From: Nodosilinea nodulosa PCC 7104
GTDB taxonomy: Bacteria > Cyanobacteriota > Cyanobacteriia > Phormidesmidales > Phormidesmidaceae
Direction of reading: 5' to 3'
Length of the DNA: 64,000 bases
NCBI RefSeq assembly: GCF_000309385.1
Contig: NZ_JH976537.1
Location: 4,896,695 to 4,960,694 of the forward strand
The notes under the pieces: model-generated
The model's database searches: none
Told to the model about the DNA's origin: nothing
The model's input: the letters and a program-made list of their open reading frames with translations, nothing else
Part shown: positions 37,845-48,173 of the stretch, piece by piece
Layout: each line of letters starts with the position of its first letter
Numbering within the stretch: the stretch's first letter is position 1
Position numbers and translations under genes: made by a program

Positions 37845-38339
37845 GTTGGTTAGTTGGTACCCGTTTCGTGAGGAGCAATGGAAAAACCAGAACTAACAAG
37901 TAAGCTCTAGCTTGTGGTCGGCTACGGCGGCATGGTGATAGGCCGAGACCAGGGCAAAACCGAGGGTGTAGAGATACGACAGGGTTTACTTATTAATACT
38001 TTACGTAGATGCCTGCATACCCCGCAGTGGGGAGAACCGTAGGAGCCAGGTGGGGTTTAGAAGCGATCCTCCGAGTCGTGGACACTGGACCTAAAAGCCT
38101 GGGACAATAGTTTTTCCTGAGAAAATATTTACATTACTTAATCCTATTCTATAGCCTCAGGCCCAGCATCCGCAAATGACTGAATCTAATCGGCAAAATG
38201 GCGAAACCGCTTTAAAAAAATCGCTCTATCATTTCAGAACAGTTGGGCGGTAGGTGGATCTATTCTGTCTAGCGCGATCGCCAACGCCAACTGTCGGACT
38301 AGAATCAGTACATATAAACTACTCTACCCTCAGCCGACC
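37845..38339. other. Divergent intergenic region clpC / unknown gene
   Basis: No gene is evident. The clpC side is GC-rich with a small CCCC-GCAGT-GGGG hairpin near 38018; the middle (38100-38160) is AT-rich. A weak TATAAA lies about 25 bp upstream of the GTG start at 38340. No heat-shock CIRCE-like repeat was seen. Confidence 0.35.
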
Positions 38340-39116
38340 GTGACCGTTGCCATCGAATTTGCCAGTTCAGAGGATTTGCGGACCGCGCTAGGGCGCTGGC
38401 TCGAAGACTACGGCCATAGCGTCCATCGCCAGGTGCCTTGCCCAGATGGCGGCATGGTTGACCTGCTGACACCTATCTATGCTGTTTTGTGCCCCCCGAC
38501 CCTGACCCCTCCCGATCTGTGGGCGGCGGTCGATAGCATTCAGGCGCGCCAGCAAAACTTTCCCGACCAGCGCCCCGTCATTGCCGGGCTTACCCCCGAA
38601 ACCGAGCCGGAAGCGGCCTACGACATTGCTGAGCAGCTCAAGGCCAAAGGCATTGAGGTTTGGTTCCTAGACCAAATGCCTCCCTTTGTGGAGTACTTCA
38701 CCGGGCTAACGGCCGAGCCATTGCCCGAGGCCAGGGGCAGGTTCAATCGGCGCAACCCTTTAGCGGGTTGTTTGATTTCCGTGGGCATGGCCGCCATTCT
38801 CAGCGCTAGCTTTTGGTTGGCCTATCGCATTCTCGATCGCCATCAGCTTCAAACATCTACCAACAGCCAGGAGAACCGGGCTTGGGAACAGCTTCACAGC
38901 GCCGTAGAAGTTTGGGATATGGACACGGCGCTGGCCAGTTTGGACCGCCTGAGCAATAGCCGTAATCCCTGTGTGTCTAAGTTTGCCGATCGGTTCGAAA
39001 CCAGTCTTAAGCAGCGCGGCGCTGATGGATTTAGGGATATCAACCCGATTAAGCGCGCGCTCAACATGGAAGAGAGCTGCCGCCTGGATATCCGCGAGTA
39101 CGACTTCTCGCAGTAG
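38340..39116 (+). CDS. Single-TM protein with nuclease-like N-terminal domain, unknown function
   Basis: The protein has 258 residues from a GTG start. Residues 1-120 have an alpha/beta order that resembles PD-(D/E)XK nuclease folds: a helix then VHRQVPCPDGGMVDLLTPIYAVLCPP, a helix, QRPVIAGL, a helix, and GIEVWFLD. The Asp in VDLLT is there, but where an E-x-K would be expected the protein reads YAVLCPP, so catalysis is unlikely. A membrane span follows (NPLAGCLISVGMAAILSASFWLAY, about 142-165, given in part), then a helical C-terminus. It may be a degenerate nuclease acting as a sensor or scaffold. This is inference from pattern only; no family was recognised. Confidence 0.65.
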   Translation: MTVAIEFASSEDLRTALGRWLEDYGHSVHRQVPCPDGGMVDLLTPIYAVLCPPTLTPPDLWAAVDSIQARQQNFPDQRPVIAGLTPETEPEAAYDIAEQLKAKGIEVWFLDQMPPFVEYFTGLTAEPLPEARGRFNRRNPLAGCLISVGMAAILSASFWLAYRILDRHQLQTSTNSQENRAWEQLHSAVEVWDMDTALASLDRLSNSRNPCVSKFADRFETSLKQRGADGFRDINPIKRALNMEESCRLDIREYDFSQ

Positions 39117-39118
39117 CC

Positions 39119-39251
39119 AACCCTAGGGCCAGCGACAGGCGGCGGTTGGGGCTAGGGTTGCGATCGCCGCTTATTGGCATTGAAAATCAACAAAGACCCA
39201 GGGCATAGCGCTTCTGCCTCCTCTCCCCAACAGCGGCAAGGGCTGTTGGGG
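39119..39251 (+). terminator. Two strong stem-loops downstream of the 38340 gene
   Basis: CAACCCTAG (39119-39127) pairs with CTAGGGTTG (39153-39161) three bp after the stop codon. Further on CCCCAACAGC (39225-39234) pairs perfectly with GCTGTTGGGG (39242-39251). Neither is followed by a U-tract, but the first position is right for 3' end formation. Confidence 0.5.
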
Positions 39252-39486
39252 CCGCTTTGCAAAGACCAGCGTCAGTCAAAATCCGCGTATAGCAATAGCT
39301 AAGAAGCATTGAGAGGAGTCGAAACGCTTCTTATGGATAATCAAACCTATTGACTTTAAGGTGCCGGAACTGTTGATGTTCCTGAAGCACCTTCGCGAAG
39401 CAATTCACCAGCATGAAAGATGGTCATTAGCGCCTTGCTTTTTGCGCTTTCCGATCAACCTGGAATACAAAAGTTAACCTTCCTCT

Positions 39487-39544
39487 ATTGAGAATGATTC
39501 CGATCTGTGGTCTAATTCCCTTATTGAGTTTGTTTCTCAATAAG
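39487..39544 (+). promoter_or_regulatory. Possible Fur-like site and inverted repeat before the isiA remnant
   Basis: ATTGAGAATGATTCCGAT (39487-39504) partly matches the GATAATGATAATCATTATC Fur consensus, as would be expected for an iron-stress antenna operon. A perfect 9-bp inverted repeat CTTATTGAG (39520-39528) / CTCAATAAG (39536-39544) follows, about 40 bp before the remnant's ATG. Both are weak evidence. Confidence 0.3.
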
Positions 39545-39583
39545 GCTCTGTAGATGCTGACCTTGATTAAGGATTTGTTGACC

Positions 39584-39780
39584 ATGCAACCCTGTGGCAA
39601 TCGCGAAATAAGTTTCGACTGGTGGGCTGGCAATGCCCGCTTCGCAGATTTTTCCGGCTTTTTATCGCCGCCCGTATGGCTCAGGCGGCTTTGATTTCTC
39701 GGTGGACCGGGGCCTTTACCCTGTTTGAGTTTTCCTGGTTTGGCTCAGCTCTGCCGTGGGCAAGCAGAGACTCATCTTTC
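39584..39780 (+). pseudogene. Decayed N-terminus of an IsiA/Pcb (CP43-like) chlorophyll-binding antenna gene
   Basis: Only about 65 codons of an antenna gene survive, spread over three frames. Frame one from ATG 39584 reads MQPCGNREISFDWWAGNARF followed by ADFSG, matching the first helix of CP43-like proteins (TYDWWAGNARFxxLSG). After a frameshift near 39660 the frame reads FIAARMAQAALISRWTGAF then TLFEFSWF, matching FIAAHVAQAALIxFWAGAFTLFELSRF. A third shift, apparently one missing base in LP(M)G, gives GKQRLIF, matching MGKQRLILLPH. The rest of the roughly 340-residue protein is gone. A ribosome-binding site-like AAGGATT precedes the ATG. The isiC-like gene follows at 39971, so this is the ruin of an isiA-isiC operon. 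Identification is from remembered family sequence; an alignment would settle it. Confidence 0.8.
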
Positions 39781-39970
39781 GCGGTGTGGAAAAGGCCCTG
39801 AGCACCGTCGAATTGTAGCGTTGGGTTAACCTCTCCTCTCTTGGGGGCCGATAGGGCTCCAACAACCTGGCCCCCTTTTCTATTTCCTCATCGGGTAGGC
39901 AATGCCCGCCCGCTTCTAGTCTGCGACAGATTTCCCTACCTTCACCCGTTCTAGAGACCTTCATTTCCCC

Positions 39971-40717
39971 ATGGCTGTACCCACCTGCCCCGATGCCGTA
40001 TGGCTGAACGTTAGCCCTAGTTTTGAGCGGTTTGACCACAAGCTGCTGGGCTGTCTGGCTCGCCATGTCGAGGTCGCCCACTGGGCCTATCGACAAACCC
40101 CCGATGAACCCAGCGGGCCTGATGCTGCTGTTGCTCTCTTGCATAGCTATCTCGGAGGGCACAATCGGCCTGTGCATTTGCTGGGCCACGGCACCGGGGG
40201 GCTGGTAGGACTGCTCTACGCCCGCCAAAACCCCCGTTGGGTTAAGTCGCTGACACTGCTCTCGGTGGGCGTTAACCCTATGCTTGACTGGCAGGCCCAC
40301 TACTATGCCCAGCTTGAGCGGCTGCCCTGCCCTCGTCAACAGGTACTCGCCCGAATGGTCTTTAGCCTGTTTGGCCACCAGGCGCGCCCCCTGGTGCGTG
40401 GCTGGATCAGCCTGCTGGAGCAGGATTTGCTGCACTCGGTGTCGCCCCACTCGCTGCTGAAACGGAGCAGCCTTTGCCCTGGCTCTGTGCCGGTGCCGCT
40501 AATGGTGTGCGGCGGCGAGGCAGATGCTGTCGTAGATTCTACCCAAGTTCGGGGATGGCAGCCGTGGTTAAAAGAGGGCGATCGCCTGGCGCTATATCCG
40601 GGCCGCCACTTCTTCCACCATACTTCTCCTTGCCTGGTGGCCAGCCAGATTCTGGGCTTTTGGGAAACATCCAATAATTTTTTGGTCTCCCCCCAGAGGT
40701 TCAGAGCGATTCTCTAA
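39971..40717 (+). CDS. Alpha/beta-hydrolase, IsiC-like
   Basis: The protein has 248 residues and the alpha/beta-hydrolase order: VHLLGHGTGGLVGLLYARQNP nucleophile elbow, VPLMVCGGEADAVVDS acid region, and LYPGRHFFHHTSP for the catalytic His. The stretch SLTLLSVGVNPMLDWQAHYY is typical of the hydrolase encoded after isiA/pcb genes (IsiC-type). The elbow reads G-H-G-T-G, so Thr75 stands where the catalytic Ser is expected; activity is therefore in doubt, unless this subfamily uses another residue. The upstream antenna gene has decayed but this frame is fully open over 248 codons, implying either that it is still used or that decay is recent. Followed by copy 2 of the palindromic repeat. Confidence 0.75.
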   Translation: MAVPTCPDAVWLNVSPSFERFDHKLLGCLARHVEVAHWAYRQTPDEPSGPDAAVALLHSYLGGHNRPVHLLGHGTGGLVGLLYARQNPRWVKSLTLLSVGVNPMLDWQAHYYAQLERLPCPRQQVLARMVFSLFGHQARPLVRGWISLLEQDLLHSVSPHSLLKRSSLCPGSVPVPLMVCGGEADAVVDSTQVRGWQPWLKEGDRLALYPGRHFFHHTSPCLVASQILGFWETSNNFLVSPQRFRAIL

Positions 40718-40828
40718 AAACTTATTTCCTACTCTATGTTTGATGAGGCTGTATGCGTTGACAGGCAACATACCATTGCTTTCTACCGCGCGGCGCATTT
40801 GGGTGATCCCGCCAGGGTCATTGAACTG

Positions 40829-40932
40829 TATAGCCATAGTTACGTTGGTTAGGATATCCAGAAACCCTACGAAAGCTCAAACGTTTGAGCGTTCGTAGAA
40901 AACCTGTCTTAACCGGACTGGCCACAGCTATA
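40829..40932 (+). repeat. Palindromic interspersed element, full copy 2
   Basis: A 104-bp element bounded by TATAGCCATAG and CCACAGCTATA. The arms pair imperfectly along their length; the centre is the palindrome GCTCAAACGTTTGAGC (40875-40890). Compared with copy 3, T to C in the left arm is matched by A to G in the right, preserving pairing. It lies between the isiC-like and VOC genes. Confidence 0.85.
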
Positions 40933-41006
40933 CATTGGGGCTGAATACATTGCTGCCTCAAACGTCCGCTGCAACGACCTGTTGAGCGTCAGGCGCTGGG
41001 CACTCT

Positions 41007-41411
41007 CTAGGGACTGCCTCCAAGGTCGCCACGAGGACCTGCGATCACCACCATGTACCCGTCTGGGTCACGAATCCAACATTCGCGGTGGTTCGCACTG
41101 GGATTGATTAATGGGCCATCCGCGATTTCGGCACCTGCGCCCCGAATGCGAGCCATTGACGCATCGAAATCATCGACTTCAAACCAAAGCAACACGCCGT
41201 TTCCCCGAGACGGATCGTTCGATGCTCCCAGGTGTGGATGCTCATGAACATCCCAACGGTGAATTTGCAGAACGAGCCTCCCATCAACTTCCAGTTGGTC
41301 GTACTCCTCCCCACCGTGCGCGCTGGTGCAGCCGAACACTTCTTGGTACCACCTACTGCTCTTTGGCACGTTCTGAACCACTATTAGTGGCTGAGGTTTC
41401 ATATCCAGCAC
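41007..41411 (-). CDS. VOC-superfamily (glyoxalase/bleomycin-resistance-like) protein
   Basis: The protein has 134 residues with the paired beta-alpha-beta-beta-beta modules of the vicinal-oxygen-chelate fold: PLIVVQNVPKSSRWYQEVFG (first module start), DGRLVLQIHRWDVHEH, VLLWFEVDDFDASMARI (second module), and HRECWIRDPDGYMVVIAG. His and Glu residues that could bind a metal occur at the usual strand ends (HRWDVHEH; the first H and the final-strand region). Substrate cannot be inferred; members detoxify methylglyoxal, bind antibiotics or cleave aromatics. Its base composition looks a little less GC-rich than neighbours, as does the methyltransferase beyond, so both may be acquired. Confidence 0.82.
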   Translation of the reverse strand: MLDMKPQPLIVVQNVPKSSRWYQEVFGCTSAHGGEEYDQLEVDGRLVLQIHRWDVHEHPHLGASNDPSRGNGVLLWFEVDDFDASMARIRGAGAEIADGPLINPSANHRECWIRDPDGYMVVIAGPRGDLGGSP

Positions 41412-41509
41412 TCCCTAATCTGACGCCTGACGGTGTAGATGAGCGGCGACAAACCAAGCTGAAACGAAGTACAGGAAACTATTTGCCGCGCCATCGCATT
41501 GTTAAACCG

Positions 41510-42367
41510 CTAAGTGGTCGCCACCAGCAGTTCCTCTGAATTATTTGGCGGACGAAGCCCGTCTGTCCTCTCGGCGAAATATCGTTGGGCAAGCGTAGCT
41601 GCCGATACGTGCTGAACCTCTTTAAAGCCTGCATCGCGAGCCGTCGTCAGCATCTCAATCGGCGTGAAGAAACTGATGAACGGCGTGCCGCTTGCTCGTG
41701 CCCCCTCTGCCGCCCGCTCGACCCCAGGACGTACTTCAGCGTCCATCAGTTCGATTGGAAGCATGAACGACATGACGAGTGTGGAACCCGGAGCGATCGC
41801 CGCGACATGGCGCAGCGTTGTGGCGATCGCGTCCTTGGTCAGGTACATGCTGACACCCGTGGATGCCACGACCGCAGATTGTTTGGAGTCAAAGCCCGAC
41901 GCTGCGAGCCGCTCCCACCATAGGTCGCCTGCCTCGAAGTTGACTGGCACAAACCGCAGGAATGATGGAATACCAAGACCGAGATCGACGAGGCGTTGGC
42001 GCTTCCATTCCTGCGGGCCAGGCTGATCGATCTCGAACACGAGCAGCCGGGAGGCAAACTCCGACTGACGCTGGGCAAAGGTATCCAGACCTGCTCCGAG
42101 AATAACGTACTGCCGGACACCACAAGCAGCTTGTTCTGCGACGAGATCTTCGACAAAGCGGGCACGAGCCAGAATGGAGGCGCGGAAGGGTCGCGTGAAC
42201 GGCCCCATGTCTGGACGATTGCGCCATCCGTCATCGGGAGCCACCAACTTTAAGCCAACTGCGTCTTCAAACACATGCGGCGGCGAATCGACTTCTACGT
42301 GCAGTGCCCGCCACAAGGCCGTTCGCACCGCCGTGTTGTCTGGCACTGCTACTTGCTTATCATCCAT
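41510..42367 (-). CDS. SAM-dependent methyltransferase, TIGR00027/LCMT-like
   Basis: The protein has 285 residues. It belongs to the leucine-carboxyl-methyltransferase-like group (TIGR00027): N-terminal VRTALWRALHVEVDSPPHVFED, RARFVEDLVAEQAACGVRQYV, SAM-binding ILGAGLDTFAQR, acidic loop LLVFEIDQPGPQEWKRQRL, and the later motif VVASTGVSMYLTKDAI with TLVMSFMLP. Such enzymes are widespread in actinobacteria and some cyanobacteria, often methylating small molecules or secondary metabolites; the substrate is unknown. The VOC gene follows 98 bp downstream on the same strand. Together they may form a small acquired unit. Confidence 0.87.
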   Translation of the reverse strand: MDDKQVAVPDNTAVRTALWRALHVEVDSPPHVFEDAVGLKLVAPDDGWRNRPDMGPFTRPFRASILARARFVEDLVAEQAACGVRQYVILGAGLDTFAQRQSEFASRLLVFEIDQPGPQEWKRQRLVDLGLGIPSFLRFVPVNFEAGDLWWERLAASGFDSKQSAVVASTGVSMYLTKDAIATTLRHVAAIAPGSTLVMSFMLPIELMDAEVRPGVERAAEGARASGTPFISFFTPIEMLTTARDAGFKEVQHVSAATLAQRYFAERTDGLRPPNNSEELLVATT

Positions 42368-42639
42368 GACGTTCTCTATTCTTGGTTTTTACAACCTCTT
42401 TAGAGGCTCACTTATACCAGCCAGATCTTTATTTTCCACTGAAGGCAAGTGCAGAATAGGTACCTTTGTACTTAATGCTAGCAGATAACATCACGGGTAG
42501 GTTCTCGCAGAAAATTGGCGAACTCTTTAGGGATTATGCTGCGGAGAGGGTAGGAGTGGGGTTGGAGGCGATCGCGCCAGCAGCAACCAAGCCGTTCCCA
42601 TCTGCGATCGCCCTCTAAGAATCGGGTTGGAGGATCGGG

Positions 42640-44088
42640 TTAATTGACCGGGGGCGCAAACAATTTCTCCAGCTGCTTTTGCATCCAGACCACCGGGTTG
42701 TTGTCGTAGTCCTGGGTGATTAGCCCCAGCTCGCGCAGGCGACGTTTTTGCTGGGTTAGTTCAGCTTCGTGACGACCCATCTCTTTCACAATTAGGTCAT
42801 AGAGGCGGGGCTGGCTCTGCAAAATTTGCTTAAACCCCTGGGGGCTAATGGCAAACACTGTAGTGTCTTCCATTGCCACTACCGTCACCGTGCGGGGAAT
42901 GCCCAGCATCAGCGAAAACTCGCCCACAAACTGCCCGGCGGTCATCACCGTTGGCTCCTCGAAGCCCTCTAGGGTGTACCCCACCGACCCGCACAAAATA
43001 ATGTAAAACGCATCCCCAGGATGGCCCGCTTCGTACAGCACCTCGCCTGCCTCCAGCCGCCTGCGGTGGCCGATTTCGACCAGTTTGCGCAGTTCCACCG
43101 TAGTGCAATCGGCAAAGTAGGGAATTTTCTGCAACAAATCTCTCACGGCCACGGGTTTGGCCGAAAATTCGCTGAAGGTGGGCACCGCCTGCTGCACCTG
43201 GGCATGGTCTCGATAGTCTGCCGCCGAAGACGGCACCACCACGTTGGGGTTGCGGTGCCACAGATCGTAGCGGGGGGAGGCCAACCGAATATGGCGCTGA
43301 CGCAGGTTTTGATCGATGATGAAGCGCAGAGAACTCTCGGTTTTGTGCTTGAGATCTACCCGGTTGACCCAGATCCACAAAATGAAATCCAGCGAGTTTT
43401 GGCCAAACCCAACAAACAAAACCTCTGGCGGATATTCGTAGGACACAGATTCTTCTAGATAGGCAGAATCGAGCAGCGCTTCTATTACCAAAACAGGATC
43501 GCTTTCGTGGGCCACGCTGACATTGACCGAAACCCAGCCTTTGGTGTGGTAGTAAGTCCAGTTGATTACCTGGTTGCCGACCAGACAGCTGTTGGGTATG
43601 ACGATATGCCGCTGGGTGATCGTGCGAATGACGGTGGAGCGCAGGGAAATTTCGGCAATGTAACCCGTCTGCCCTTCCCATTCGATAAAGTCGCCCACCT
43701 TGAGCTTTTGCTCGACCAGCATGGCAATGCCGCTGGTAAAGTTGCGGGTCAGATCTTGCAGGCCAAAGCCGATGCCAATGCCCAGACTGCCCGCCAAAAC
43801 GGCGATCGAGGCCAGGTTGACCCCCAGCATTTGCAGCAGCAGCAGGCCGAGCATGACCCCTATGCCGTAGCTGGTAATGGTGGCGATCGATTCTCGGGTG
43901 CCTTGCTTGAGCCCCAGCCGACCTAAAATTTGGTCGGCAAAAAGCCGCTTAAAGCTGAGCGCCCCCAGCAGGGCAACCAGCAGCACCAGGAGAAATTGTG
44001 CGATCGCACTGAGGGTCAGCGACGCGCTGCCGAAGTTAAGAATTGGCGCATTTAGAACTTGCTGCACCGTGTCCAGAAGGTCAATCAT
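42640..44088 (-). CDS. MscS-type mechanosensitive channel with C-terminal cyclic-nucleotide-binding domain
   Basis: The protein has 482 residues from MIDLLDTVQQVLN (an upstream in-frame ATG at 44124 is less likely). Three or more N-terminal membrane spans are followed by the pore helix SIAVLAGSLGIGIGFGLQDLTRNFTSG, the classical MscS TM3 with Gly/Ala packing. The beta domain follows (KVGDFIEWEGQTGYIAEISLRST with ITQRHIVIPN). A cNMP-binding domain occupies about 330-450: LRKLVEIGHRRRLEAGEVLYEAG, GDAFYIILCGSVGYTLEG, and VGEFSLMLGIPRTVTVVA. The ligand-contact region is GEFSLMLGIPRTVTV, with Arg present. Opening by tension may be modulated by cAMP/cGMP. It is a single-gene unit. Confidence 0.9.
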   Translation of the reverse strand: MIDLLDTVQQVLNAPILNFGSASLTLSAIAQFLLVLLVALLGALSFKRLFADQILGRLGLKQGTRESIATITSYGIGVMLGLLLLQMLGVNLASIAVLAGSLGIGIGFGLQDLTRNFTSGIAMLVEQKLKVGDFIEWEGQTGYIAEISLRSTVIRTITQRHIVIPNSCLVGNQVINWTYYHTKGWVSVNVSVAHESDPVLVIEALLDSAYLEESVSYEYPPEVLFVGFGQNSLDFILWIWVNRVDLKHKTESSLRFIIDQNLRQRHIRLASPRYDLWHRNPNVVVPSSAADYRDHAQVQQAVPTFSEFSAKPVAVRDLLQKIPYFADCTTVELRKLVEIGHRRRLEAGEVLYEAGHPGDAFYIILCGSVGYTLEGFEEPTVMTAGQFVGEFSLMLGIPRTVTVVAMEDTTVFAISPQGFKQILQSQPRLYDLIVKEMGRHEAELTQQKRRLRELGLITQDYDNNPVVWMQKQLEKLFAPPVN

Positions 44089-44228
44089 GAATGGTTTCAG
44101 CCTGAGTTCGGCGAACTGGCACAATCCATCCTACGACTGTAGCAACTGGCTGGCTGACCGCAGCTTGCGGCCTGGCTGGCGTTGACCAGCTGAGTTCAGC
44201 TCGGTGGGCTGGTGCGATCGCCCCCGAG

Positions 44229-45065
44229 CTACCGCACCAGCCGCGGGTACAGGCGACCGCAGAAGGCAATTAGCAGCGCAGACACGCCAATCAAAATAGA
44301 CATACTCAGCCCCAGGCTGTAGCTGCCCGCTGGTTCCACCAGCATCAGGTTGCGCAGGGCATCGACCATGTAGGTGAGCGGGTTGAGCCGCGACACCACC
44401 TGCAACCACCCCGGCATAATGTCGATCGGGTAGATCGCGTTGCTGGCAAAGAACAGCGGCATCATCATCAGCTGGCCCACCCCCATCACCCGCTCGTGGG
44501 TCTGCGCCCAGCAGGCCACAATCAGCGAAAAGGTGGAAAACAGCGCCGCCCCCAGCATGACCACCGTGGCCACGCCGAGAATATCCAGGGGACGCCAGCT
44601 CAGCCCCACCCCCAGCAGGGCGGCAACGATGTAGACAATCAGCAGCTGCGACAGGCACCGCACCCCGGCCCCGATCGCCTTGCCCAGCACCAGGGCCGAC
44701 TTGGGCGCGGGGCTGACCATCAGCTTGTGCAAAATGCCCAGGTCTTTTTCCCAGATCACCAGCAGCCCGGTGAAGATCGACATAAACAGCACGCTCTGGG
44801 CGAGAATGCCCGGCGTCATGAAGTCCATGTAGCTGAGGCCGCCCGTGGGGATGCCCCGCACCTGGGTAAACACCTGGCCAAAAATTGTCAGCCACAGCAC
44901 CGGCTGCACGGCGCGGGTAAACAGCTGTATGGGGTCGTGGCGCAGCTTGCGCACCTCCAGTTCGGCGGCGACCAGGGCCTTGGCGGCAAAGTCTGCGATC
45001 GGGGCGGTAACTCTGGTTCCGTTAGCCCAGTCGTTTAGCGGTGCGGCGTGTGGTTGACGTGTCAC
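44229..45065 (-). CDS. ABC-2 type exporter permease, DrrB-like
   Basis: The start is GTG at 45065 (MTRQPHAAPLND), with GGAGG at 5 nt spacing. The longer open frame to 45299 is only a shadow of the ATPase gene. 278 residues, six membrane spans: QLFTRAVQPVLWLTIFGQVF (TM1), TPGILAQSVLFMSIFTGLLV, ISQL/ LLIVYIVAALLGVGLSW, ALFSTFSLIVACWAQTHERVMG, MMMPLFFASNAIYPIDIMPGWL, LSMSILIGVSALLIAFCGRLY. It matches the ABC2_membrane/DrrB family. It overlaps the ATPase gene by 44 bp, which suggests translational coupling. The pair probably exports a lipid, glycoside or drug; the substrate is unknown. Confidence 0.87.
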   Translation of the reverse strand: MTRQPHAAPLNDWANGTRVTAPIADFAAKALVAAELEVRKLRHDPIQLFTRAVQPVLWLTIFGQVFTQVRGIPTGGLSYMDFMTPGILAQSVLFMSIFTGLLVIWEKDLGILHKLMVSPAPKSALVLGKAIGAGVRCLSQLLIVYIVAALLGVGLSWRPLDILGVATVVMLGAALFSTFSLIVACWAQTHERVMGVGQLMMMPLFFASNAIYPIDIMPGWLQVVSRLNPLTYMVDALRNLMLVEPAGSYSLGLSMSILIGVSALLIAFCGRLYPRLVR

Positions 45066-45861
45066 GGTAGCCTCCTTCGGTTTCGGTGGTGAGTGCGTTG
45101 CGGGTGTAGTGGATGAAGACGTCATCCATAGTGGTCTCTGGGCTGGCCCCTGGGGTGGTTTCTGGATGGGGCACGGTGGCCTTGAGGGCGGCGGGGGTGC
45201 CGATCGCCACCTGCTGACCGTGGTAGAGCATGGCGATGCGATCGCACAGCACGTCCGCCTCTTCCATAAAGTGGGTGGTGAGAAACACGGTGGTGCCATA
45301 GTCGTGGCGCAGCTGCAAGATCAGGTCCCACATGGCTTTGCGGGCCACCGGGTCCAGCCCCACCGTCGGTTCATCCAGAAACAAAACCGGGGGACGATGG
45401 AGGGTGGCCTGGGCCATCTCCAGCCGCCGAATCATGCCGCCGGAGTAGGTATTGACCAGGCGATGGGCCACCGATTCCAGGCCCACGTATTGCAGCACGG
45501 CGCCGATGCGATCGAGCCGCTGCCGCCGGGGCACGCCGTAGAGCTTGGCCAAAATCAGCAGATTTTCGTAGCCGGTCAGGGTGCCGTCCACCGAGAGGGC
45601 CTGGGGCACGTAGCCAATCCGCCGCTGCACCCCCATTGGCTGGCGGCCAATGTCGCATCCGGCAATGGTGGCCTGGCCGCTGGTGGCGGGCAGCAGGGTG
45701 GTGAGCATTTTAATCAGCGTGCTTTTGCCCGCGCCGTTTGGCCCCAGCAGGCCAAAGATCTCCCCCGGCTCTACGGTCAGGCTAAAGCCGTCTACCGCAG
45801 GCCGGGAGGCCGATTTGGGGCCAAAGCGTTTGGTCAGGTCTTGAATAGCAATGATGGCCAT
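45022..45861 (-). CDS. ABC transporter ATP-binding protein, DrrA/daunorubicin-resistance type
   Basis: The protein has 279 residues. It has Walker A GPNGAGKSTLIKML, Q-loop GYVPQALSVDGTLTGYENL, signature YSGGMIRRLEMAQA, Walker B FLDEPTVGLDP, and H-loop TTHFMEEAD. The C-terminal tail ETTMDDVFIHYTRNAL is typical of the DrrA subgroup. It is the motor for the permease encoded just downstream with a 44-bp overlap. The upstream 137-bp gap before ligA contains imperfect CTCTGC repeats. Confidence 0.9.
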   Translation of the reverse strand: MAIIAIQDLTKRFGPKSASRPAVDGFSLTVEPGEIFGLLGPNGAGKSTLIKMLTTLLPATSGQATIAGCDIGRQPMGVQRRIGYVPQALSVDGTLTGYENLLILAKLYGVPRRQRLDRIGAVLQYVGLESVAHRLVNTYSGGMIRRLEMAQATLHRPPVLFLDEPTVGLDPVARKAMWDLILQLRHDYGTTVFLTTHFMEEADVLCDRIAMLYHGQQVAIGTPAALKATVPHPETTPGASPETTMDDVFIHYTRNALTTETEGGYRDTSTTRRTAKRLG

Positions 45862-45998
45862 AGGTCATAGATAAAGAGCCGAAAACATCCCTGGGAGCGA
45901 CCCAGAACTCTGCGCTGCTCTCTGCATCTCTGCTCTCTGTATCTTAAGAACTGGCGCCGCCGGTTGAAGGCTCCGGCCCGGCGATCGCAGGCTATGGC

Positions 45999-48173
<2,175 letters not shown>

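Noticed and set aside
37900..38000. Short frame upstream of clpC reading YLYTLGFALVSAYHH on the minus strand
   Set aside because: No start codon between the preceding in-frame stop and the peptide; probably chance.
39716..40450. 244-residue minus-strand ORF opposite the isiC-like gene
   Set aside because: It lies mostly on the opposite strand of a recognisable hydrolase, has a shadow-like composition rich in Gln, Arg and His, and no ribosome-binding site.
42460..42471. GTACCTTTGTAC as an NtcA box before the methyltransferase gene
   Set aside because: The spacing is N6, not the required N8.
44131..45299. Longer readings of the ABC-2 permease region, including a start at 45299
   Set aside because: The extra N-terminus is a Pro/Ser-rich frame of the ATPase gene; GTG at 45065 has a strong GGAGG site.
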